Origin: Callorhinus ursinus
Lineage: Eukaryota > Chordata > Mammalia > Carnivora > Otariidae
DNA length: 64,000 nucleotides
Assembly: GCF_003265705.1 (NCBI RefSeq)
Contig: NW_020312817.1
Coordinates: 54,380,259-54,444,258, forward strand
Reading direction: 5' to 3'
Shown: positions 12,160-22,530 of the stretch, in pieces
Layout: each line of letters starts with the position of its first letter
Numbering within the stretch: the first letter of the stretch is position 1
Position numbers and translations under genes: made by a program
Notes under the pieces: model-generated
Told to the model about the DNA's origin: nothing
What the model saw: only the letters and a program-made list of their open reading frames with translations
The model's database searches: none

Positions 12160-12790
12160 CTGAGAGAAATTCATATTCAGAATATAAAGAGCTCCTGCAA
12201 ATTGGTAAGAAAAATACAAACAATCTATTTTTTAAATGGACAAAAGACTGAAAGAGACTTTTTGTTAAAGAGGATATCCAGAAAGCCTCTGAAAAGGTGT
12301 TCAAAATCATTTTTCACCAGGGAAATGCAGATTAAAACCAAATGAGATACCTCTACACACCCACGAGAGTATCTAAAATTAAAAAGATTAAGAAGAGCAA
12401 GATTTGGCACAGATGGTAACTGGAACTCCCATACATGGCTGGCAGGAGTGCAAAATGGTCCACCCAATTTGGAAACCGGGAGAATGTCCTACTTCTTAGA
12501 AGATATATGTTGAAGTATTTAGGTGTGAGGTAGCATGATGTCTGCAAATTATTCTCAAAGATCTCAGGGTGAAAATGTCTGTGTGTGTGTGCGTGTGTGT
12601 GTGTGCATGTGAGTGTGTGTGTGTGCATGTGTGTATTTATACAGAGATACAGAGGTAGAGAGAGAGAAAGCAAATGCATCCTTGTGTTAACAGTTGATAA
12701 ATCTAGGTAATCTACTGTTCTTCCTATTTCTCTGTGGGTTTGAAATTTTTCAAAATAATTGAGAAAAATTAATAAATAAATGAACAACCC
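12160..12790 (+). mobile_element. Old L1M fragment (ORF2 end and 3' UTR)
   Basis: The first half (caccagggaaatgcagatta, ggcaggagtgcaaaatgg) is the decayed L1 ORF2 3' end. The second half (gaagtatttaggtgtgaggt, gttaacagttgataaatctag) is an L1M-type 3' UTR. A (TG)n microsatellite expanded inside the 3' UTR. Confidence 0.7.
12580..12632. repeat. Imperfect (TG)n microsatellite
   Basis: Interrupted TG repeats with GCGTG and GCATG variants inside an L1M 3' UTR. Confidence 0.9.
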
Positions 12791-12921
12791 ATGGCAGTAC
12801 TATATATCAAAATTCAGGATGTATTTTTAGAGAAATATGGGAAATCTAATAAAAAAGCAAAATAACTAAAAATAATCAAAGATCTATTCACAGAGGTAGG
12901 AGTAAGAAGTCGGGCTAGATG

Positions 12922-13120
12922 GGGGCGCCTGGGTGGCTCAGTTGGTTAAGCGACTGCCTTCGGCTCAGGTCATGATCCTGGAGTCCCGGGATCGAGTCCC
13001 ACATCTGGCTCCCCGCTCAGTGGGGGGTCTGCTTCTCCCTCTGACCCTCTTCCCTCTCATGCTCTCTGTCTCTCATTCTCTCTCTCTCAAATAAATAAAA
13101 TCTTTAAAAAAAAAAAAAAA
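12922..13120 (+). mobile_element. Can-SINE, CCTC/CTCATG type, in PLEK intron 1
   Basis: Perfect 18-bp target-site duplication aagaagtcgggctagatg at 12904-12921 and 13121-13138. Young-looking, with a long uninterrupted A-tail. Confidence 0.98.
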
Positions 13121-13138
13121 AAGAAGTCGGGCTAGATG

Positions 13139-14449
13139 ACTGCAAAAATGCCTTTCAAGTCCAAAATTTTATATCCTACTTCACGCCTTATCAAAGATTT
13201 ATAATGGCCATCGTCACTCAGGGCTTTTGACCTTGGAACTGGGATAAACTGGGAGAGGTCAGCCAGCACTGCATTCCTTCTGTAGACAATTAAAATAAAG
13301 CTACTCCAGAGCCAACTGTTCAAAAGGAGTTTGGGCTTTCCTAATTCAAACGTAGCCTTAGGGCCTCTGTCAGCTCACTCAGAGGACAGTGTGTCATCTG
13401 GGATTCAGGCTCATGCACTGTAAGGAGGCCGAGGTTCCGTAAAACAAAAGAAATCTGACCATTTATAAGGTGGAAGCTTGTCTTCCAGGCTTGGCAGTGG
13501 TGAATTACGTTAGGGTGGTGAAATTTGTGTGATCTCCTTCCTCTCAGCTATTTCTGCAGCTGCTCACTGGAGTAACCTGACAGCACGTCTCCTCGGCCAC
13601 CCCTTCTGTCCCCAAGCTTCCTGATGCCCATTCAGTAGCACACCTGGAAGTGTGATCATGGAGCGTCCATGCCAGAAAGGCATTTAGGATCATCTACCAA
13701 CACTCATCGTACAGGGAAGAATGTGAAGGCCCAGTTAAGTGACTGGGCCTAGTCCACGGGCCCAGTTAATGTGGACTGTGCCTAGAATCCCGGTTTTCTG
13801 ATTCTCGATTTTATGCTCTTTCCATTTTCCTTCAGATGCCATCTTCATTTCTGTTCTCACATAACTGTGAGTAATTCTGGATTCTAAATGAAAATCTTTA
13901 GGCCATGTAGCGTATATATAAGCTCAAATATATATGCACATATATATAAAAATATATATCATAAATGTATAATATTTAATGTATATTACATAATCATAAG
14001 CATAGGGACTTGTTTATAATCGAGTAAAAATAATCATATAAATAATCATAAAACATACCTAAACCATATTATATCATGATTTTATAGATATGTTTCATGT
14101 TTTCATACATATGTGGAACATATGTCTGTTTTTTCCCATTATAGGCCAAAACCTAAACAATTTCATGTCACAATGGGCAGATTTTAGATGCTGAGTCAGA
14201 TTTAAAATTTCTGGGCAAACAACTGTTCATCATCCTGGTATACCTTAGTGCAGAAGAGTCTGACAATGCATGACACCAAAGGAAGAAACCTCAAAGGACA
14301 AGATATTTGGTCATATACAAAATTACACTTCTATACTTAAAAAAAAAATCCTATAACAACCAAAAAGCAAATATTAATGTGTGGATATTTATAACGTATT
14401 CTCATATAATTAACGGTTAATGTTTTTAATATATTTTTTAAACACGATA
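13139..14449. other. PLEK: PLEK intron 1, AT-rich segment
   Basis: Mostly unassigned. 13905-14130 is a very AT-rich stretch of (TA)-like and ATAAT repeats. Confidence 0.5.
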
Positions 14450-14760
14450 GAGTCAACTAGAAATATACAAACACCCCTAATTTTTTAAATGGGCAAACAA
14501 TATACACAGGCAATTCTCAGAAGAAGAAAAGCCCGATTGAATAAACATGAAAATGCACTGCTTCAACAGCATTCAAAGAAATGCAAATTAAAATTAAACA
14601 AGATATAATCTTTTTATTTAATAAAATTTTTCAAAAGATGTATAAAATGTATTGGTGAAGATTTGGGGAAATTGCCATGTGAAAAGAAAAAAGGAGTTCT
14701 GTGAGTCAGCAGTTTGATGTGGGCTGTCAAAAAATTCAAGTCATTGTAGGCTATATAAAT
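14450..14760 (+). mobile_element. Old L1M ORF2-end fragment
   Basis: Degenerate match to the L1 segment aatgggcaaacaatatacac ... caaagaaatgcaaattaaaa, read on the plus strand. Confidence 0.6.
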
Positions 14761-14794
14761 AGAAGCATAAGATTTAAAGTGATGAAAGTAATAT

Positions 14795-15055
14795 TCTAAC
14801 TTTAAATGGAGTATAGCCAGTAGGTGACCATGGGTCTGGAGCTGAATAGCCCAGGCTCAAATCCCAGCTCTGCCACGTTCTAGTAATGTGACCTTGAGCA
14901 AGTTTTTGAACCTCATTTCCTACATCTGGCTAACGGGGATAATGCTACTATCTCTTTCTTAGCGTTATTGGGAGATTAAATAAGATACTCCGTGTAAATT
15001 GCTTAGGGGAATATCTAGAACACAGTAAGCACCCAATAAATACTCCTTATTCCCT
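14795..15055 (+). mobile_element. MIR, near full length
   Basis: Contains caggctcaaatcccagctct, atgtgaccttgagcaagttt and the L2-like tail agtaagcacccaataaatac. It is one of six plus-strand MIRs in 14.8-22.5 kb. Confidence 0.92.
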
Positions 15056-15059
15056 GTAA

Positions 15060-16435
15060 TTCTGTGCTCATAAGTGCGTCTGGAGAATGACCTTGAGTTC
15101 AGGAAACCTCAAAGCTGCTGATAACTGGGGTCTGTTCAAAAGAAGGTGACAAGTTGACATCTCTCTCTCTTGGAGAATTATTGGGGGAAGCAGCTAGGTT
15201 TTAGCCCAAAAGGGGACAGGCAGAGCAGATGAGGACTGTCTTCAAAGGTGTGAAACATCATAGACTGTTTGGAGGCCCAACAGGTAGAGGTTTCAGGAAA
15301 AAAAAAAACAGTCTGAGGCATAACTTAAGGGAGAAATTTAAATTAGTGATTTCCTTGTCACAAGAGGTATTCCAGCATGCTTGTTAGTGAATTAGTAAAA
15401 CAAATGTAAGCCACACATGGGAAAGGTCAATGAAATACTTATTAAAATACTCAATATTCCTTTCAACTCTCAAATTCCACACACCTATTCCAAAAAACCT
15501 ATTGTCCTTTCCATCCCTTGAGTCTTCTCTTTACAATGCCCTGCCAAACCTTGGGCGTCACCTTCAAGCCAAAAATAAATACATCTTAAAAACATTTAAC
15601 ATGATCATCTAAAACTGAATACTCCATTGGAAATGTTTTCTAATCCTTTGAAGTTACTATAATATGGAGCCCTGATTTCTTGGGTCTATTTCCAGCAGAT
15701 TTCTTTCTTAGAGACACCGTCATTCAACACATTAGGGTAAAACAGCTCCTGTGCTTCAGACACAGGCCTGGGGGTTGGGGTGTAAAATTGACCAAGAGGC
15801 AGTCTCTGCTTAAACTGTCCCCACCTTAACTGGGGGGAGAGAGCAACCTTCATCAACAGCTCCAGTTAAGTGTGCCCAGCGCACAAATGGAGGCATGTTT
15901 TGTGTGGTTTCGGTGAAAGAAGCCATGACTCACTGCTGTGGGATGGAGCAATTTGAATTTCGTGATGCGAACCCCTCCCAGACGCCTCCCACAGAGTGCA
16001 GACACCTCCTTTAACTTCCTTCCCCTTCCCCTCAGACTTCTCTTTTCATACGTTGGTATTGCCGCTTAGCTGGAATTCAAAGGAAATCATATTACGAGCA
16101 AAACTACGTATCTAACTAAAGCAGAACTGTGGATAAGTGTCATCTATCCTCCCATACTCATGGGACAGGTCATCTTAAGTTGCTGTGGTATTAAGGTCCT
16201 GATTTCTGCTACCTTGTAAATTGTATCAGCTAGTTTTCCAGACTGATTCGTGAAATCACTTGTATAACATCCCCGATAGATGGTCATTTTGTACCTATTT
16301 AAATTCTTTGAGGGCAAGGAAACTAACCTGTTCAGGAGTATATTTTTTACGTAAGTAAAAAGTCTAAATTGGACAATTTCTCAATAAAAACGTATGAGGT
16401 GAGCAATAGAGAAATGGTACCAAGTGCTCAACACA
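15060..16435. other. PLEK: PLEK intron 1, no recognised feature
   Basis: An A-run lies at 15299-15310. No repeat family or exon recognised. Confidence 0.45.
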
Positions 16436-16680
16436 ATGATTTCTGGAGTCTCAGGGCTTCACTTTCAAATCTCAACTTTGCCTCTTCCAGGCTGTGTGGC
16501 CTTAGACAAGTTATTTAATTTTTCCAAACGTTTGTCTCCTCACCTGTAAAATGGAAGTAATAAAGCACCTACTTCCACTGTTGCAAAGATTAAATGAGAT
16601 AATATATTTAAGGGAGATTAAATGAGATAATATACTAAAGGGCTGAGCCCAGAGGCTAGTTTACAGGGTGCTCAAAAAAT
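16436..16680 (+). mobile_element. MIR with internal 28-bp duplication
   Basis: MIR core (caaatctcaactttgcctct, ggccttagacaagttattta) followed by a 28-bp tandem duplication at 16587-16614 and 16615-16642 (agattaaatgagataatat...). Confidence 0.88.
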
Positions 16681-16799
16681 GGTAACCACATAGACAGAGA
16701 AGATTTCAGTCTGTAGCCCACAGTGTGAAGGTTGTCCTGAGCTCCACAGCAACAGTGCTCTGGAGAAGAAAATCACTGCAAAATGAGCCACTGAGGGCC

Positions 16800-17005
16800 A
16801 CAAGTAACGCAGTTAGGCACGGCTCTTCATGACATTGAGACCGCACTGCTGAGTTGCGGAACAGCTCTTCCACTAATAGCTGTGTGACCTTGGGCAAGGC
16901 TGTTTGCCTCTCTCGTACCTCAGTTTCCCCTTCTGAAAAGTAAGGATAACTCAACTTTGTAGAGTTGTTATAAATATCAAATGCCTTAATGCATTCAGTG
17001 CTTCC
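16800..17005 (+). mobile_element. MIR fragment
   Basis: tagctgtgtgaccttgggca and ctcagtttccccttctgaaa mark the MIR core. Diverged at both ends. Confidence 0.85.
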
Positions 17006-17719
17006 ATGTGTCTTTGCTGCAGGGTAAGGACCACCTGTGTTAGCTATTAAGATGGTGATGAATCTACAAAGGCAAATTGCTGGGAATTATTTCATGGTAG
17101 TGTGTCCTGAAGACAAGGTCGCTGTACAGAAGAATTCCTGGGCTGGGACTCCTGCCTCTCCTGCTCTCTCGCACCCGAAGCTTTCTTCTTTCCACCTCGG
17201 CTCTCTGCAGCCCTTCTCTTTCCCGCCCAAGCACCCCCGTCCTTCTCTTTCCTACCACCCCAGTTCCTGCGCTTTTGCCCAGCCTCACAGACCACCCCAA
17301 GACCAAAGCCACTCTTGGGATCTGCCCAGCTGCGTGAAGTGCCTGCTGGCTGGTTGTCAATCTGTCAACAACCATTTGCTCCAGAAACCTCTAGAAATGA
17401 GGTTGGTTTGGGACATGACTTGGTGGAGTCTAGCTTATTCGTTGCATAGAAACTGCTCCTCTCTCTATATATCTATCTTTTTTAAAGCTATGATTGATCA
17501 TAAACATATCCAGATCAGTAATATGGTTTCAAGGACATCCAAAAGATATCTAGGTTTACTGGTTGGAATTAACCCTTAATCAGAGAGAAAGGGAGGTTGA
17601 GCTTACTAAACCCGATCTTGCCCACAGTGCAATTTGTCCAGGCCCCACTCTAGCTCTGATAAATTTGTCTAACCTCCCTTTTACTGGCTTGAGTAAGCCT
17701 GCCTTTCAGAATGCTAAAT

Positions 17720-17930
17720 GGGATCAATGAGATGGTGGGCTTTGCTGTTAGGCAAGTGTGGATTTGAATCCCAGGTCACCCTCTTACCAGCGGTTTGACT
17801 GTGGGCAAGTCACACAGTCTCTCTGAGCCTCAGTTTTCTTATCTGTGAGATGGGGATAAGGGTAATATCACAGAGGGTGATTAGGATTGAATGAGATCAC
17901 GATCGTACAGTCGTTAGCTGCTATATGGTC
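17720..17930 (+). mobile_element. MIR
   Basis: gatttgaatcccaggtcacc, gtgggcaagtcacacagtct and cctcagttttcttatctgtg are characteristic. Confidence 0.9.
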
Positions 17931-18692
17931 AGCTCAAAGTGCTTTTTTTTCCTTCTAAAAGTCAAAAGTGACAAGACTCTGGGGCAAGGAAATCTACGTC
18001 TTAGAATGAAAAAATTGCAAAGTGACAGAATCATGTATTTTCCCTCCTTCTATAACCATCATTTCTATTTAAAGACCTTAGGCAGGAGGCAAAGGAGGAA
18101 ACCGGAATTGTAGAATGTGTGTAGTTATCTTGCACAGAAGAAAAGCAAGAACATTTCATAGTCAATGCCATTGACTGTTGACCCCAAGATTTCTGACTTG
18201 ACAAAATCCTTGCACCAGCATTTCTAACATTGTATTTTGCCACCCAAAACATCTTATCTCCAATAAAGTTATCTCACAAAACAAGACATAGAGAAAAAGA
18301 TATTCTTTATTACTACCCAGGTATCTTAAACTGCCCACGAGAAAAAAGTAAATGAAGAGAGATTCATATATTACTGCTTGTCATGTTCTAACATCAGTAA
18401 CCATAGCCAAGGCATCTAACAGCCTTGCCAGAGAAAGATTTCCATGGTCCTCTCTTCACTATTAACTCGACAACCAACCCAGGCACCAGTACCTATCCCT
18501 GTTAGCATATAGAAAAGGGCCCTATCTACAGAAGTGTATGTCAGCACTGATATAAATAATCATGATCACATATATAGCACCTACTATGTGCTAGATTCCT
18601 GACATATATAGCTTTTAATCCATATGTATGAGGTAACTGAAAGAAACCTAACGTCTAAAAACATTACTGGGAAATTCTGGCTTCAGGTGTAG
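17931..18692. other. PLEK: PLEK intron 1, mostly unassigned
   Basis: Nothing recognised except a short MIR/L2-like patch near 18560-18650 (agcacctactatgtgctag). Confidence 0.4.
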
Positions 18693-18914
18693 GTTTTTTT
18701 TTTAAGCCCTTTTTTTTTAAGATTTATTTATTTATTTTTTTATTTGACAGAGAGAGAGACAGTGAGAGAGGGAACACAAGCAGGGGGAGTGGCAGAGGGA
18801 GAAGCAGGCTTCCCACTGAGTAGGGAGCCCGATGAGGGGCTTGACTCCAGGACCCTGGGATCGTGACCTGAGCCAAAGTCAGACACTTAACGACTGAGCC
18901 ACCCAGGCGCCCCC
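18693..18914 (-). mobile_element. Can-SINE in PLEK intron 1
   Basis: Short target-site duplication caggtgtag at 18684-18692 and 18915-18923. Sense orientation relative to PLEK. Confidence 0.93.
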
Positions 18915-18923
18915 CAGGTGTAG

Positions 18924-19675
18924 TTCTGTAGCCAACGAAGGGAATATTTCTGAATCAAGCATGCCTTCAAAATGATAAATTAGAGGCTCTTAACACATTA
19001 CAACAAAGACTGTTCAAAAGGTCCCAGAGAAAAATGCAAAAATTATGGAAGATATAAATTATGGACATGAAAATTAGGAAGATGGAAATTGTGGAAATAT
19101 CAATATGAAATTTCACTGTGCTTTTTTTCTAGGTACATTTTCTAAATTGGCTTTTATAGGCCATAATCTGAGAGAATTACTCTCACTGATTAAAAACTAT
19201 TAATATAAATCTGTAAGCTTGACAAACCTAACTCTTTCATCCCCATTTTCTAGTGGGGCAGCCTCACTTATTAAAGATTTAGTCTTCTATATTTTTTATA
19301 ATTTATGGAGTTTAAAACGTGAACATACAAACTTAATAACAGCAATTTTCATTGCAAAATGTTTCCATTCACTTGCCCTTCTCCAGATACTAGCCCAAGC
19401 AATCAGGAAAGAAATGCCAACATTAATTATTACTCAACATTCAAAGAGAGTATTGGTATCTCTTGCAAAGAACCCACATACACCTCTCTGTGCGTATATG
19501 TGTGTCTTTTCCAAAGGATGTCTCAAAACAGCTAGAGATGCTATGCTAGCTAAAGAGCACATCGGCTGTGGGCTCCTTTATTCTCCAGCACCCACTTACA
19601 ACTCTCGCTGCCACAAATACATTACAAACCCTAACCCACATTACACTGACTCTAAGAAAATCTTGGTGTACTGGA
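18924..19675. other. PLEK: PLEK intron 1, no recognised feature
   Basis: AT-rich. A 176-codon open frame starting at 19219 shows no domain, low-complexity bias or similarity that I can recognise and is taken as chance. Confidence 0.4.
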
Positions 19676-20067
19676 CAGAGTTCAGCATCATGAGTCAGAA
19701 ACCAAAGCCAGCAAGTGGGTTTCTGGTGTCAGCTGTCACAGCCATGTGACCTTGGGCAGTCACCCAGCTTCCTGGTCTCAGTTTCCTCTTCTGGAAATGG
19801 AGGAATGAGGCCAGGTGATCTAAAGTCCCCTCCAGCTTTATTTTCTTTTTTTAAGATTCATTTATTTCTTTATTTGAGAGAGAGAGTGTGTGAGAGAGAG
19901 AGAGAGAACACAAGCTGGGGGAGAGGCAGAAGGAGAGGGAGAAGCAGGCTCCCGGCTGAGCAGGGAGCCTGACATGGGGCTCGATCCCAGGACCCTGGGC
20001 TCATGACCCGAGCCGAAGGCAGATGCCCAACCAACTGAGCCACCCAGACACTCCCCTTCCAGCTTTA
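19676..20067 (+). mobile_element. MIR interrupted by a Can-SINE
   Basis: Left part at 19676-19840 (ccatgtgaccttgggcagtc, cagtttcctcttctggaaat). The SINE inserted at the MIR 3' end. Confidence 0.8.
19841..20057 (-). mobile_element. Can-SINE inserted in MIR
   Basis: 10-bp target-site duplication tccagcttta at 19831-19840 and 20058-20067. Long (GA)n-rich segment near 19876-19905. Confidence 0.95.
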
Positions 20068-21070
20068 AATCAAAACAGAATCAGGCAGCAATGCGTGCTG
20101 CTTAACCCCCTCATAAGTAGAACATTTTAGGCTAAATGTTAAACCAACGAATGACCTAAAGCGGTCACATTAGGTGCTCATTCAGTTGAAGAGTCTGAAA
20201 GAATGTACTGAATTCAGTTCACTTCTGACATGCTGAGCTCACTTGGGTCATTGTGAGAACATCTTTCTCAGAGGTGTTGCCCACAGGATGCCAACCAGCC
20301 CTGTGTGTGAATTCACATGATGATATGGCATACACCCAGCATTAGGAGAAAAACAAGCAGTGCTGAGAAAAGTCAATGTTTTGAAGCCATACCAGTGAGA
20401 CTAAGCAATTTTTAACAAACTCGTGTCCCTATGCCCTAATCTTTAAAATTACTTCCTACTACCTTAGCAGTACCTCATACAAATTTACTCAGAATGGTGA
20501 ATGAAGAGATTTGAGCCCAATTTAAGAAAAAGAAAAGGTTCTTTATGCACCAATTTTTAAAAGATGGACCAATAAGGTACAGTTACTGTGTCATTATACC
20601 AGCTTCTCTTTAATCCTTTTCTTTTTCCTCTCCTAAATAAATAAAGAAGAAGAAGACAGGAATTTAAGTAACAAAGGAATAATCTCTTTGAGTAACCTCT
20701 ATAGCACAAGAGGGTGAGTCTTCCAGAATACTCTACACATGCGGCTCGCGACAAAAACGCTCTAAATCATGCTTTAGATTTTGTTGAGGCCCCCACCTTC
20801 CAGACCCTGCAGTCTAGAATTCTCAGTCCCCCAAGATCAAGCTGTGCTTATGCCTGAGCTGGATTAGTTCACCTTTAAGAAACAGAAAGCAGTGGAACGT
20901 GAGCTGGTTTCCCTCCCAACACTCCACAGGCCGTCATGCTCTCCTGGGCCAGCCCAGTAGGTTCAGCAGAAACCATTCCTAAAGTGAGTGGGTAGAGAGT
21001 CCAAAGCCAGGCACCAATCCTCCCCAACCCTATCTTCAGTGATACCCTTGTAGATGGTACTTCTGCTTAC
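20068..21070. other. PLEK: PLEK intron 1, 5' end
   Basis: No repeat recognised. The sequence becomes more GC-rich near exon 1. Intronic enhancers are possible but not visible as such. Confidence 0.4.
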
Positions 21071-21112
21071 CCTCTTCACAAGGTAGCCCTCCCTGATCCG
21101 TTTTGGCTCCAT
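21071..21112 (-). CDS. PLEK: PLEK coding exon 1 (residues 1-14)
   Basis: This is the first coding exon of pleckstrin, a cytosolic, membrane-recruited protein kinase C substrate of platelets and leukocytes. Reading the minus strand from 21112 gives MEPKRIREGYLVKR, followed directly by a consensus donor (gtaagcag, 21070 downward). The exon is 14 whole codons, so the intron is phase 0 and joins in frame to GSVF in exon 2. The start context has G at -3 and G at +4. The residues form strand 1 of the first PH domain, and K13 and R14 belong to the basic phosphoinositide-binding face. As I recall it, the human protein has Lys at 14, so R14 is a conservative change in the last codon of the exon. This exon is too short to appear as an open frame and was found by matching the protein. 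Confidence 0.93.
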
Positions 21113-21290
21113 GTCGGACGGGCAAACAGAAAGCCGAGGCCACCGTCAGACAAGTCCTGTTAGAAGCTCAGCCTCCTCTGACAGCTGAGGCAGCTGTGGG
21201 CTGCTTTTCTAGAGCGAGGTTCCTTTCACAATTTCCCATCTGCTGGCGATCGCATGATCACATCCTCTTCCCCTCACTGGGGTGGAAGAC
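21113..21290 (-). promoter_or_regulatory. PLEK: PLEK 5' UTR and proximal promoter region
   Basis: This is the sequence immediately upstream of the PLEK start codon, read on the minus strand. It is only moderately GC-rich and has no TATA box that I can see. Visible candidate sites are an ETS-type purine-rich box GGGGAAGAGGATG (21263-21275), two CAGCTG E-boxes (21182-21196) and a GAAA-rich stretch (GGGAAATTGTGAAAGG, about 21222-21236). ETS/PU.1-type control fits the leukocyte and megakaryocyte expression known for PLEK, but no site is demonstrated here. The transcription start is not determined. Confidence 0.4.
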
Positions 21291-21469
21291 CAGAATGAGG
21301 AACTGCAGAGAGAAACAACCCATTCTTTGCTAACATGGGAGACTTATTAAGAGGGCAGTTGGGTTGAATACTTACCCCAGGTAAATTTTTATTACCATAA
21401 ACAAAAACATTCTCCTAAGGAGGGGGCAGGGGAGAGAAATACCGTGAAAGGAAGAAGAAAATGAGCAAG

Positions 21470-21660
21470 AAAACCTCATTTTGTTTAGTTCTTACAGGAA
21501 ACCCATGGGGAGATGATATTATTGTCTTTTTCTTAGCTATAAGGAAACTCAGGCTCAGAGAAGAAAGCAGTTACCTCAAGGTCACACAGCAGGTCAAAAG
21601 GTGGATCCAGAACAGTAGGGAGGGACCTCACCAGGTCTGCTGCCTCACATCTGGCCTGAG
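21470..21660 (-). mobile_element. MIR fragment upstream of PLEK
   Basis: ggaaactcaggctcagagaa and aaggtcacacagcaggtcaa are the reversed MIR core. It lies about 400 bp upstream of the PLEK start codon. Confidence 0.85.
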
Positions 21661-21897
21661 ACCTGGGTGTCACACAGAATGAGAGCCCACAGTAGACATA
21701 TAAAAGGAAGTCCATAAGCAACTATGTTTGAGAAATTCTCCATAATAGTCCCAGCCTTGTGACTTCCCTTCAGATGAACAAATTAAAGACCCTCCCGGAG
21801 TACTAGAGCAAAGAATCCTACTGGAATGGTGTTCAATCTTCTGTTTCCCAAACCTACTTGGCTACAGAATTCCTTTCTCAACAATGTCTATTACCAT

Positions 21898-22317
21898 TCG
21901 TGTTATAGGTTGAATTGTGTTCCCCCCAAAAGAAGTCCTAATACCCAGTACCTTAGAATGTGACCTTATTTGTAAATAGATGTAATTAGTTAAGATGAAG
22001 TAATACTGGAGTAGATGGACCCTTGATCCAATATGACTAGTGCTCTTATAAGAAGAGGGAAGACAGCCATGTGACAGCAGAGGCAGAGATTGGAGCGACA
22101 GGTCTATAATCCAGGGAATGCCAAAGATTGCTGGCAAACACGAGAAGCCGGAAGAGGCAAGCAAGGATTCTCCCCTTAGAGTAGTCACAGAGAGCGTGGT
22201 CCTACCAACACCTTGATTTCAGACTTCTACTCTTCAGAACTGTAAGACAATAAGTTTCTTTTGTTTTAAGCCCCATTTGTGGTACTTTGTTAGAGCAGCC
22301 CCAGGAAATTAATACAT
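21898..22317 (+). mobile_element. MLT1-type ERVL-MaLR LTR
   Basis: Near full-length solo LTR remnant: starts at ttataggttgaattgtgttc, contains gaatgtgaccttatttg and ccttgatttcagacttctac, and ends gcagccccaggaaattaata. No internal retroviral sequence adjoins it. Confidence 0.85.
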
Positions 22318-22349
22318 TTCTCAAAAACTGGTATTCTATAGAAGAAACA

Positions 22350-22530
22350 TTGAGAATGTTAATTTGACCATGTGAAAATGGGCAGGTTATTCAATCACTC
22401 TATGCCTCAGTTTTCTCATCTGCAAAATGGGGATAGTAACATCTATTCAACTGAGTCATTCTGAAGATTAAATAAGATAATATGTGTAAGTGTTTTTAAA
22501 AGTGTCTGGAACAAAGAAAGTGTTCGAAAA
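22350..22530 (+). mobile_element. MIR
   Basis: atgcctcagttttctcatct, gcaaaatggggatagtaaca and gattaaataagataatatg. Confidence 0.9.

Noticed and set aside
17037..17579. 180-codon plus-strand open frame, the longest in the window
   Set aside because: Composition is that of a C/T-rich intronic stretch overlapping antisense frames of similar length. It has no recognisable domain and no splice or promoter context.
19219..19749. 176-codon plus-strand open frame
   Set aside because: It runs into a MIR at its end and shows no family resemblance. Taken as chance.
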